Assembly: GCA_014155875.1 (NCBI GenBank)
Contig: JACEFZ010028298.1
Coordinates: 1-64,000 of the forward strand
Direction: 5' to 3'
Source: Cepaea nemoralis
Taxonomy: Eukaryota; Mollusca; Gastropoda; Stylommatophora; Helicidae
DNA length: 64,000 bases
The number at the start of each line of letters is the position of its first letter. Positions within the stretch are counted from its first letter, which is position 1. The notes under the pieces are model-generated. The model saw nothing but the letters and a program-made list of their open reading frames with translations, searched no databases and was not told the DNA's origin. This document shows positions 22,182-33,200 of this stretch, in pieces. Position numbers and translations under genes: made by a program.

Positions 22182-23341
22182 TTATTCTGCTGGCGCATTC
22201 GTCTGCCGCGATAAAATATCAGCTATAATGTTATCAGTGCCTCTGATATGGCGGATTTCGAAGTCGAAATCTTGGAGAAGAAGACACCATCTTTGCAAAC
22301 GATGGTTTTTGGGAACACCTTGCTTAAGTACCAACAATGGCGAATTGTCGGTGAGTACAACGAAGTGGGCACCCAAGAGGAACTTAGACAATCTGAGCAT
22401 ACAAAATAATAGACTTAATGCCTCCAATTCCACTGTAGAGTAACGGGTCTCTGCTTTCTTCAGCTTACGGCTTACGTAGAGAATTGGGTGTCTCACTCCA
22501 TCCACTTCTTGCATTAAACATCCTCCAATTGCAATAGCACTCGAATCTGTGGTCAAAATAAAGGGTAAATCTATGTTTGGTAATCGTAAGACTGGTGGAT
22601 TAGAAAAAATGCGTTTCAATCTGCATATTGCATCCTCTAAGCTGGTACTTTACAAACTTTTGATGGATGATCTTTTGTCAACATATTAGAAAAAACTGAT
22701 GTTAGTTCTGCCCAATTTGGTATAAACTTAGAATAATAGTTTATAAGACCTAATACACTTCTAATTTGTTTCTTTGTGGTAGGAACTTCTAGATTGAGAA
22801 TCTTCGAAACAATCTTATCATCTGTCGACAGTTTGCCTTCAGAAATTCTATGACCAAGGAAGTCTATTTGTTTATAGCCTATTTCAACCTTGGAAGGTTT
22901 GATAGTAAGTCCGAAAAGAAAGATTTGGTCGAAGACTTGTTTGAGTGTAAGTAAGTGAGAAGTCATATTAGAAGAATGAATGCAAATATCATCAATATAA
23001 GCTTGGACATCTTTAATTCCGTGTAATAGCAATCTAGTTAATCTAACAAATGTGGCGGGAGCGTTCTTGAGACCAAATGGAAGATATCTCCATTCGCACA
23101 AACCGAGAGGTGTTGCGAATGCTTTTATATGTCTAGAAGCAGGGTGTAGTGGTACTTGCCAATAACCTTTCGCTAAATCAACCTTTGAAAATAAGGATGA
23201 TTGAGACATGTTCAAAATGAGGTCTTCACAGCTATTCATCGGCTCCGCATCTGTTGTGGTTATTGTATTTAATCTTCTATAATCGATGCACAAACGGATT
23301 GTTTGGTCCTTCTTTTTCACCAGGACAATCGGTGAAGACAA
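22182..23341 (-). pseudogene. Ty3/Gypsy LTR retrotransposon pol: RT and RNase H
   Basis: RT (23341-22637): PIVLVKKKDQTIRLCIDYRR, FSKVDLAKGYWQVPL, LPFGLKNAPATF, VQAYIDDICIHS (catalytic YIDD) and QIDFLGHRIS. RNase H (22619-22182): LTTDSSAIAIGG, ETRYSTVELEALS, VVLTDNSPLLVL and a HIRGTDNIIADILSR end. This order and the YIDD box identify a Ty3/Gypsy polyprotein. A frameshift near 22630 separates the two frames. Gag, protease and integrase are not visible and no LTR pair was identified, so the copy is truncated and defective. Confidence 0.93.
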
Positions 23342-23344
23342 CAG

Positions 23345-24060
23345 AATCTACATTCCCAAAAAGAAAAACTCGAACCGCACTACCCAGTTCAGACCGATCC
23401 CATTCCTGAACACCGAAGAGAACATATTCTTCTGAATCCTTACGTACTTGCAGAATCATTACATACTTGATGGGGAAATAAGTACCTCGGCACAATACAA
23501 AAAGTAGTATCCCCGGGATACCCGGATGTGTAAAGCATGGTATCATGAGCTAGGAAGTCATCCAGAGAGCAAAGGCGCAGAAGGAAGATCTCCATGTGAT
23601 ATGGTTAAACCTAGCTAATGATTACGGGTCAGTGCCTCACCAGATGATATGGCAAGATCTCAAGACATATCGCGTGCCTAAGGAGATAACAACAATGCTT
23701 AAGCAGTACTTCCGGGGATTCTCTCTTCGCTTCTTGACCTCGACTTTCACGACTAGATTGATCGACCTGCAAGTGGGTATTGCAGTGGGATGAACGATCT
23801 CGCCGATATTATTCGTTATGGTCATGCAGGCGATCCTGGATGCCGCATCCGGCTGCGCACAAGGATCGAAACTTAGTGAGGAACGCAACATGTGGTCACC
23901 GAAGGAATGCACAGACGATATGACAATCTTGATAATGAAATAGAGAGATGCCCGTAGTATGATCCTCAGACCAGATAGACTAATTCGTTTGTGCGAGATG
24001 AGAAATCTCAATATGAAATCGAGAAGTCTGTCGATCGTGAAGGGACATATTGCAGGACAA
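23345..24060 (+). pseudogene. Non-LTR reverse transcriptase fragment of a distinct family
   Basis: Plus strand, several frames: RIYIPKKKNSNRTTQFRPIP, then HVIWLNLANDYGSVPHQMIW (RT block A, Asp replaced by Asn), LQVGIAVG-stop-TISPILFVMVMQAIL (block B) and ECTDDMTILIMK (TDD catalytic pair). The LANAYGSVPH and GC-TISPILF type differs from the RTE and Jockey-like copies elsewhere. It abuts the 5' break of the Gypsy pol on the opposite strand. Confidence 0.75.
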
Positions 24061-24400
24061 ACCTGACATGATTATTGCAGGATTTTACTGGAACAATCAG
24101 CATCCTCACATGATATTTGATGAGAGATACGGCGAATATATGAATTACTCCTGAGGGATACAATATCGATTATTAAAAGCACGAACCAAGTAATGCATTT
24201 TACCAATCCTGCTGCAGATATACAGCTTCTTATTAGATTAGGGCTAGCTTATGTTTTCAAATCCCATGAGACCAATAATCTTGGATCTGTGTATACATTC
24301 ATCAACAGGCTGCCTGAACACACAAGTTGGAACAATCATAATAGAAAAAGATCAGCTTTTACATGCATGAACAGACTATGTGAAGAACCTTTATGATGAT
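24061..24400. other. Unassigned sequence between two LINE fragments
   Basis: A 67-residue frame at 24193-24396 has no recognisable motif. It may be a diverged 5' part of the following RTE copy. Confidence 0.3.
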
Positions 24401-25985
24401 GCAAGAGAAGAACAATATGATATTCGGAATAATAATGAAGGACCATCAATTTTGAAGATGGAAGTTCTGAATGCTCTTAACTATACGAAGGCAGGCAAGA
24501 CCCCGGGTATAGACAATATCACAACATAAATTATCAATGCTTTAGTAGAAGACTATGGAATAGACCAAAGTCACCAGACTGCTGAACACAACATATGATA
24601 CAGGAGATATACTTCCTGAATTACGTAATTCTATATTTATTGCAATCCCGAAGAAATCATGAGCCTTGGTATGTGATCGACATAGAACAATTAGTATAAT
24701 GGGACACATCACGAAGATTTTGCTAAGAATTATCATGCAAAGAGTTAGGAAGAAAATACAACCCGAAATAGGAGAAGAACAATGTGGGTTCCTAGAAGGC
24801 AAGGGTACCGTAAATGTTCTTTATATACTGAGCACATTAATTGAACGTTCTATAGAAGTAAACAAAGATCTACATCTTTTCTTTCTTGACAACACAAAAG
24901 CTTTCAATAAATTAAGACATGTCAACATGATGAAGATGCTTGCAGATCTACAAATTGATGGGGAAGACATTAGACTAGTGAAAAACATATGTTGGAAAGA
25001 AAAAGCTACCATAAAGATTGATAATGAAGTAGGTCAATACCAGCCCTTTAAGAGAGGTGTGAGACAAAGATGTATAATGTCTCCAGATCTGTTTTCGCTG
25101 TACAGTGAAAATATTTTCAGGAACGTATAAGATATGAAAGTCTCATCTTGGATGGGTGGGGGGGGGGAGAGACGCAACATCAATAATATTATATATGCGG
25201 ATGATACAGTATTGATTATGCAGATAATGAGCAAGATCTGCAACATTTACTAGATGCGGTTCTTGCAGACAGTGAACAACTGTGGTTATAATTAAATTGT
25301 AAGAAGACACAGATTATTGTCGTCACTAGGAAGAAGGAAATGCAACAATGTAATATAAAAGTAAATGGGATTATTCTTAAACAAATTAATCGGTACAATT
25401 ATCTCGGAACAGTCATAACATCTGATCGGAGTTGCCTTGAAGAGATTAGAACAAGAATCACCATGGCGAAGTTAGCCTTTTGCAAGATGGAAAACATACG
25501 GACCAATAAACAGATGTCGTTTACAACGAGAAAAAAAAAAGAGTGTTAAGGTGCTACATAGAACCTGGACTTTGTATGGAAGTGAAGCGTGGACAATGAG
25601 CAGACAGCTGAAAAACATCCCATGGCTGTGGTAATGCGGTTTCTGAAGTAAATGCAAAGAATACCATGGACAGACAGGAAAACCAATGAACAAGTCATTC
25701 AAGAAACAAATGCAGATCGTAAACTGATTGGAGAAATTAGACGTAGACAGACACAATTTTTGGGCCACGTTATGAGAAGAAATAAATTGGAGAACTCGAT
25801 GACAACTGGCAAGATCGAGGGGAAGAGAACAAGAGTCAGGCAGAGAAGTAAATACCTGGATGTCTTGGCCACATAGTTTGGTCGCGACGAGAACACTGAG
25901 CTGATCCACAGCTCTGTTGATCGAGTGAGATGGCGAAACATGACCTCCCACACTTATCGGCATAGCACATGATGGATGGATGTGG
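24400..25985 (+). pseudogene. RTE-like LINE, reverse transcriptase to 3' end (longest copy)
   Basis: Order on the plus strand: DILPELRNSIFIAIPKKS, HRTISIMGHITKILLRIIMQR, IGEEQCGFLEGKGT, LHLFFLDNTKAFNKLRHVNM (block A, D to N change), FKRGVRQRCIMSPDLFSLY (GVRQGC.LSP), IIYADDTVLIM (YADD), NRYNYLGTVITSDRSC, then RCYIEPGL, RIPWTDRKTNEQV, LIGEIRRRQTQFLGHVMRRN and MTSHTYRHST, a stop and an ATGATGG tail. Frameshifts occur at about 25130, 25240 and 25550. The endonuclease is absent. It is a 5'-truncated dead copy and a useful reference for the other fragments. Confidence 0.9.
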
Positions 25986-26160
25986 TCATATTTTATACAT
26001 ATAAGATTAAGAAGAAAGTAAAACTGTAAACTAAAGGTCACTGTACTACGCTTGTTGGTGTATTATCAATATAATTACGGCTGCCTTTAATTCCCAGAAC
26101 AAGTCCTTGCACCCATTTTACATTAGATCGATTTTGTAGCCAAGCTGATTTTAAGAAAAT
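25986..26160. other. Short spacer
   Basis: No recognised feature. Confidence 0.3.
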
Positions 26161-26255
26161 ATCCCCGCATCAATGGGACTCGAACACGCGACCACCGACA
26201 GGCAGTCACATAGCTGAAAGACATGCAGCTGTTTTAGCAGGGGCCAGGAAGTCAG
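26160..26255 (-). repeat. tRNA-like SINE head
   Basis: The minus strand contains a B-box GTGTTCGAGTCCC preceded by GACTGCCTGTCGGTGGTCGC. The A-box is poor. A following CGGGGATATTTTCTTAAAAT body resembles SINE bodies at 43030 and 58890. Confidence 0.4.
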
Positions 26256-26309
26256 TCTGATTATGTACATTGAGGTGACAACGCATTACATTTTTCCATC
26301 TCTCCACCA

Positions 26310-26505
26310 ATTATATTGAGTTAGTCAGTTAGTTAGTCGACAGATTATCATCATTGCACATGGAACCATTCAGTCCATAAGTGCTCGGATTCCCTGCTCC
26401 ATAAATCCCACAGGCAGCGTGTAGCGGCTAACGACACCAGTTCTGTGTTGGTTTATTGATCTTCTGTGACTTCCTGCATAATGTTATTTTTATTAGTTTA
26501 TACCT
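26310..26505 (-). mobile_element. Jockey-like LINE 3' terminal fragment
   Basis: On the minus strand, non-coding 3' sequence (CGAGCACTTATGGACTGAAT) runs into a CTAACTAACTGACTAAC tail at 26316-26338. The same phrase is at 10436-10500 and 45640-45880, each with a TTAG-type tail. Confidence 0.6.
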
Positions 26506-26514
26506 TTCAGCCTC

Positions 26515-26840
26515 CTCCAGAATACCATGGTCAGACAGAAAACCAATGACCAAGTCCTACAAGAAACAAATTAAAACCGTCAACTGATTAGAGAAATTAG
26601 ACGTGGACAGTCACTATTGTTTAGCCACGTTACGAGAAGAAATAAATTGGAGAACTTGGTGACAATGGCAAGATCGACGGGAAGAGAAAAGGGGGAGGGC
26701 AGAGAAGTAAATACTTGGATGGCTTGACCACGTGGGATGGTCGACACAAGAACACTGAGCTGATCCGCGACTCTGGTTATCGTGGAGATGGCAAAACATG
26801 ACTGGCCACGCTTACCGGCATGGCACATGATGATGATGAG
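26515..26840 (+). mobile_element. RTE-like LINE 3' end with ATG-repeat tail
   Basis: Decayed copy of the RIPWSDRKTNDQVLQET ... LIREIRRGQSLLFSHV ... HDDSGYRGDGKT region, ending GGCATGGCACATGATGATGATGA. It aligns by eye to 25652-25975. Confidence 0.8.
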
Positions 26841-27109
26841 GATGCATACTACGGGAGGTAAGTCAAAGTTTACACGGTAGATTGATTATGTTCCCCTGAC
26901 GATAAGGGACATCACTAGGAAAGTTTAACGGAAACCTGAAAGTAAACACTGAAGTCGGCGGAGTCTTCAACAATTGGAGATCCTCTGGTGATTACGATCA
27001 CGGGTATTTCTGTCCTACACACAATCCACACAGATCACCCACACTCGTGGATACGGTGTCATGTTTAAGTGAGGTAATCTACACAAAACTGTATGAAAGC
27101 AGCAGTAGG
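26841..27109 (+). promoter_or_regulatory. Presumed 5' region of the four-exon gene
   Basis: A short upstream ATG with an immediate stop (27061-27072) precedes the chosen start. No convincing TATA box is visible. The exact transcription start cannot be set from sequence. Confidence 0.25.
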
Positions 27110-27211
27110 ATGGCTGCAAAACCAAAAGGTTTGTTGGTAGTAATTGCTACGATGCTGGCTCTGGCAGTTGTGGCCCTGTCGCATGAAGAACCCGGCGTTG
27201 ATACTCAACAG
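27110..27211 (+). CDS. Exon 1: signal peptide
   Basis: Thirty-four codons, [20 protein letters not shown] to DTQQ. Lys residues at 4 and 6, a 16-residue hydrophobic core and a small-residue site (VALS before HEEP) fit a cleavable signal peptide. Donor CAACAG|GTGAAG, phase 0. Confidence 0.75.
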
Positions 27212-30200
27212 GTGAAGGGGCTTTTGTTAACATCCAATTAGTTCTTGTTTCTTTAATTACAACAGCATTGTTGTTAATCTTTAACCGTAACTGTTTAATA
27301 ATTGATTTTGATTGTTTTTCTTGAAATTTCTAACTGCTAAGTTTATTATTTTATAGACCGTGAAAGTGATTCGCTGTTGATAACTTAAACTTTAAACTAG
27401 AGTCTAGACTAACTCTTTAGTTTAATCTTTAAGCGTTCAAGTGAGTTTTTCACTCAGCGCTGAATTAAATAACTTCCCCGATGGACAACAATTCCTTTCA
27501 TCACTTTCCAGCCTTTTACTTTTGGCTAAGATCAAAGTGTAGATTTATCTGCAATTGATCTGGCCAGGGTGCAGAGGCAGTCATACAAACTGCAAACACA
27601 AATCACTGTCCACTAACACTGGCAGACAAGCCTTGCCTTGGTGACCACAATGGGCCGAAAGGCACATAGTGGGATGAAGAGGCCCTAAAAAAATTCCTTT
27701 CAGTAGCAGCCATCATGGACAGCTAACAAGACAAATGGCAAAGTGCAGGGCCACCAGTTGTTTTAAGGTGGTGTTGAAGAAAAAGAGGAAGTATAAATTT
27801 TGAGGCCAACCTACATTTACCAAGCTCAGAGCCAAAAGATTCCACACAGTGAGGACAATGGGTGGGAAGAAGAAGTACAGAGTTTTCTACAAGATCATGG
27901 CAACTTTTCTAGGGGCAGTGAAGCAATTACATGCAAGACAATTATCATTGATGTGGTGTACAACTCATCTAAGAATGAGTTAGTGCGTTCAAAAACACTA
28001 ATGAAGACCTTCATCATACAGATCAACTTCACCCCTTTTAGGCAGTGGTTCGAGGCTTATAGTCACACCTCTCGGTCACAACAAGAGTGTCAAACTGTCT
28101 GAGGAAGTCGAGGCAGTGCTGAACAAAGTGCTGTCAAAAAGACTGAAGAAATATGATAGGAGCAAGAAGCCAGCCAAAGAGGAACAAGCCTTGGAAGAAC
28201 AATTTTCCTCTGGGAGAGTCCTCGCTAAGATCACCTCTTGATCAGAACAGTGTGGGAGAATGCATGGTTACATCCTTGAAGGTGGGAAAGTGGATGGTTA
28301 CATCCTTGATGGCGGATACATCCTTGAGGGTGGGAGAGTGGATGGTTACATCCTTGAGGGTGGGAGAGTGGATGGTTACATCCTTGAAGGCAGAAAAGTG
28401 GAATGGTTACATTCTTGAGGGCATAGAGTTGAGGTCCTATTTCAGGAAACAGAAGTCCAAGAAGGCTAAATAATTGAATTTATTTTGGCAAAAATAAAGT
28501 TCATGTAAATATTCTCTCATCTTGTTCCTCTTGTTGTGGTGTTGAGGCATGTAAACATTACCAAACAAATTTCAGATTAATATCTTAAATGTGGCTGATT
28601 CGGTCATAGAAGTATCAGTCTGAAGCTGGGATGGACCCTAGTTGTAACTTCTCTTCTGAGGTTGAACAAGGTAGAGGGAAAATGGAAAGGAAAGCAGTCA
28701 GGGCCAGTCTACAGGCATATGGACCCGTTTAGTTTTTCATAGCCATGTTCACAGTTTAGGAAGTGCATATCATTTTAATATGCACATTCGACTCATGACT
28801 GTCGACATCTGTGCTTTAGGGGTAATGAGCACAGTTTTACAATCCTGGCATATTGGGTTTAAAGACAGCCTCAGGTGATTTGGAAGTATGTCGCTTTACA
28901 TTGATTGTCACAATGATATGTTGTTCAGAAAGCAATGGCAAACTAAAAGCTAGTTGCATGACCTTTACAGGAGGTTGGAATCATCCCCAGCATTTATAAT
29001 ATTGTGATATGGTATGTGTAAAGAGGAGCAGTGATAGCATAGTGGCTAGGTGCTCATCTGATAAGCACAGGTTCCAATCTACTTTGAAACAGATTTTTAA
29101 AATGGATCAGGCCTCCCAAGTCTACCCAGTCTAAAATAGGTACCAAGAATTATCTTGGCAAGTAAAGGTGGCCAACATGAGTCTGTCCACATCACTCTGT
29201 CCACATCACTGTCCACATCACTGTCCACATCACTGTCCACATCACTCTGTCCACATCACTCTGTCCACATCACTGTCCACATCACTCTGTCCACATCACT
29301 GTCCACATAACTCTGTCCACATCACTTTGTCCACATCACTCTGTCCACATCACTCTGTCCACATCAGTCTGTCTAGATCACTCAACAAATGTCCGTTGGT
29401 CTGTACAAATGTGGCTATAGGTGGCCCAAGGTGCCTAAAGGCATGAAAAAGGACCTTTCCATACTTTCTTTACTGTATGCTCAATGTGTCTATGATGAGT
29501 GAAAGGGTTCTTTAGTATTACATTTTAATGTGCATAGACCTAACACCCTGTACCAATAGAACATTGACCACTACGAGGCTACCTTTACTTCTGGGGGGTT
29601 GGGGATGTTTAGTTGAGCACCTGCAATATTTTTTTGTGTGTTTTGTATTTGTTTTCATAAATAAACATTTGATATTTTACTTTAGGCTGCCATGGAAAAT
29701 GAGAGAAGTGAAGATAGTTTCCAGAATGACAAAGTTCAGATGCCAGTTACTGAAAAGCAGCAGGATCTTCCAATTCAGAGTTGTGCAGATGGGACACCTG
29801 GCAATGAAAAGGTCAAAGAACTGTGTCAGAAAGATTCTGATCAGTCAGAATTGGATCATGAAGACGTGCTGACTTCCTCATCGCATGAGGAGTGTGAAGC
29901 AGGACACCCGCTGAGGCTTGAGGAGGAGAAAGCCAAATATTTGCAGAAGCTTGCTACTCATGTAAGTCAGCAGGATGAAAGATTGAAACGGGATTCTGAG
30001 CAAGAGAAGGGCTCCAAGTTTTCTGGCAGTATTATCCAGCGCAGTATGCAGGGCCTGGAGGGCATGCTGGATCAAGCTGAGAAGTCCAGTGTCAAGATGT
30101 TTGAGAAGCTAGGAGGTGTCATGGACCAGGTTTGTGGACTTTGAATTATTTATCAGTGCAGTAGAGTTGGGGTTGTGAACACTTACCTTCCTTGCATGTT

Positions 30201-33200
30201 GGGCCATTTGTCTGTGGCTGAGGTTATATCTTTGTTATTTTCTTTTACTACTTATCCTTGTTTCTGAAGCATACAGTAGTGCACAATGAATGTAACACTC
30301 GATCAATTTTCTTTTACTACTTGATTTTGTATCTGAAGCATTCTATAATGTAGAGTGAATGCACCACTTGATCACTGTTTGTTTTAATTCATTACCTCAG
30401 CTGTTTACATGTAAAAAGCTATTCCATAATTTTGAATGTTGCGATAGGCTTAGGGGAGTGGCTGGCCGAGTGGCTAAAAACGTTGGGTTCTCCTTCGTGA
30501 GACCCCCGGTTCAAATCCCCTGTAGGGTGTGGATTTTTTCTGTCGGGGGCAAAAAGAAAATCCTAACCTGCACAGTTTGCAGCGACTGCACTAGGCAGGC
30601 GGCCTTAATTCCTCAGGCTCATTAACACCCTTGCCCTACACTGCAAGGTACGATAGGCAGTAGATGACAGATGACAGCTATAGGCTTGGTCATGATGGGC
30701 TGGGTTGTGCAGCTAATGTATTTCTATGGAATGGAGAAGCCTGCCCCAGGTCCAAAGCTCCTTGGCCATCTCTTAGACGTGTGATGACAGAATACAGTGT
30801 GTTACTATTCTTTGCATCCCTTAACTGTCCCAATATGAAATACAAACTGTTAGCTATATGTAGCTCCTGCGAAAAGATGAGACATACTAAACACATACAC
30901 AATGTACATACCTTACAACGGACTTCATAAAGGTGACACTAAATTACAGAGTGAAAATTCCCCCAAAACAAGAGACAATAAAACATATTTAATTATAAAA
31001 TAATAAAATTAAAATAATAATTCTAGGACACAACAAACGACATTTCAATTTTATAAATCTTCATCAGGGACGGGACAACACAAACATATCTAAAGAAACA
31101 ACATAAAATTATAAAATAATATTAAAACACAACTCCTTCATTGCCAAGAAGGCACAAAAGTTGAGTTCAGTGATGCTGGGGCAAAAGCCTCCTTAGTTGC
31201 CTCTTATGACATGCATGGCAGGTTAGAGTGCTTACTATTCTTTGTTTTCTCAAGGGTTATAGTAACACTTAGGGCAGGTGAAATACAGGAAGACTTATGA
31301 CATGCATGGCAGGTTAGAGTGCTTGCTATTCTTTGCTTTCTCAAGGGTTATAGTAACACTTAGGGCAGGTGAAATACAGGAAGACTTATGACTGCATGGC
31401 AGGTTAGAGTGCTTACTATTCTTTGTTTTCTCAAGGGTTATAGTACCACTTAGGGCAGGTGAAATAGAGGAAGACCTAAAAACGCAGAGAAGAGAATTAG
31501 AGACAAATGAATAATATGGGGAAGACATGAACGGAGCCATATGAGATAGCAAACTATGGGATGGCTTGGAGTGAGTTGGTTGGGGACCTGTGCCTGAATG
31601 AGGGATCTTATTCTTGATTCACCTTCAGTTGTGTTGAGTTGAGTTAAGAACCGACATCACTGCACTCAGGACATTCCCATATGTGCTCAGTCCCCTCATT
31701 CAACAGCCGGCGAAGAGTCACACTACTAATCGTTCCTACCGCTATCTGATTAAAAGTTCTGCTGGTCTTCCCTCTCAGTTTCGAGATTCTTCCAGAACCC
31801 TTGCCAATTCCCCGCAATCTCATTCTTTGCACATATTGGTTCTCAATCTTTTCCTTCACCTTCTCCACCTGGTCCCACAAGCGCATGACCACCTCCCCCT
31901 TGTCCATAGGCAAAATACCACCAAGAGGTGCATTACCTGCCAGCCTATCAGCCTGTTCAGTCCCCCGTACACCCGCATGGCCAGGGCAAAATATCCATAA
32001 TATTCTCACAATCTGTGACCTCTGAAGCAACGAGAGCCATTCCACATGAAACATTCCTTTCTCCACCTTGCTAAGCATGCTCTTTGAATCCGTAATGAAC
32101 ACAACGTGTGTTGCAGTAGTCTCCTCTAGCCACCGGAATGCCGCTGTTACTGCCTCCACCTCCATTCTCATGCTGGAGGTCATAGTCTCATATGCCAGGC
32201 TCTCCTTTTTCAAGACTCGCCCATTAGCCTTTGCAATAAAGCCCCAGCCACCTTCAGACTTATATATGAATAAATGCAACAAAAGCAGCATCTACTTGAG
32301 CTTGTTGACATCCCCATAGTTTGTCCTCAAATGGAGCGGGTGTAGGTCAATATACTTTTCTCTGTCCTGCATATGTTGGACACTTCTGCAATAAATGTAT
32401 AGCTGTCATGTTATCAGTATCACCATATAGATTGCGCACAATTATGTTTTATTATGAGCTCATATGTTATGTCTGTATCAAGGTCAGGAAATCTTCTACC
32501 TTCCTTTGCTAATTGGTCGGTTTTTTATTTCCAGGATGTCTCAATAAGAAGTAATCCATTTAGTATAACCCTTTTACCAGCGATTTGAAAGCAGACCACC
32601 TTGCAGTGGTTTTCATACAATGGTATGAGTGCCGGTTGTTCAGAAAGCAATGGAACACTACTGAACGTAAACTTGGCTATAACTCATAAACAACCAAAAA
32701 ATGCTGGGGTTGACTGCGATGTCCTGTAAAGGACATGTAACTAACTTTTTAATAAAAATTCTGGCATAGTTCATGTGGTGTTGCTTTTAGATCTGCTAGT
32801 TCTGCAGTGTTGCTGCTCTTCAGTATTGAAACAACTGGCTTCGTATCTGTAAACAGCTATTTTGTTTCTATTTATTTATGTCTGTCAAGAGCATTTCTGC
32901 AGCAGTTTTTAAAGCCTCTGTCTCTGCTCTGAAGTTGCTTGAGAACTTTTCAGTAGCTACAGACTATCTTCTTTGCTCGTTTTTTTAGGTTCAGGAAAAT
33001 TCCTCCACCTATATTTTGTGTTGAGTTTTTGTTTGCTGATCCATCTGTATAGGCTTGGTTTCTGCTGTTTTGGTGAATGGGAGATAAAGGAGAAAAGAAG
33101 ATTATTGCCTTTGCTATTTCTTATCTCTATTTAATTTCTACCTCATCTTTTGTTAATTGTTTGAGGTAAGAAAGCCTATTGACTTGATCATGTGTTTTCC

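Noticed and set aside
23277..23546. Minus-strand frame continuing Gypsy RT upstream
   Set aside because: Its end is the RT sequence read in the wrong frame, and its start is antisense to another LINE RT on the plus strand.
27800..28102. Expressed RpS8-related exon of the surrounding gene
   Set aside because: The full RPS8 order is recognisable across frameshifts and stops, so this is a processed pseudogene in the intron.
30446..30520. tRNA-Ser/Leu gene
   Set aside because: Both boxes are good, but the sequence continues into a tail found with other SINE copies and the acceptor stem does not close convincingly.
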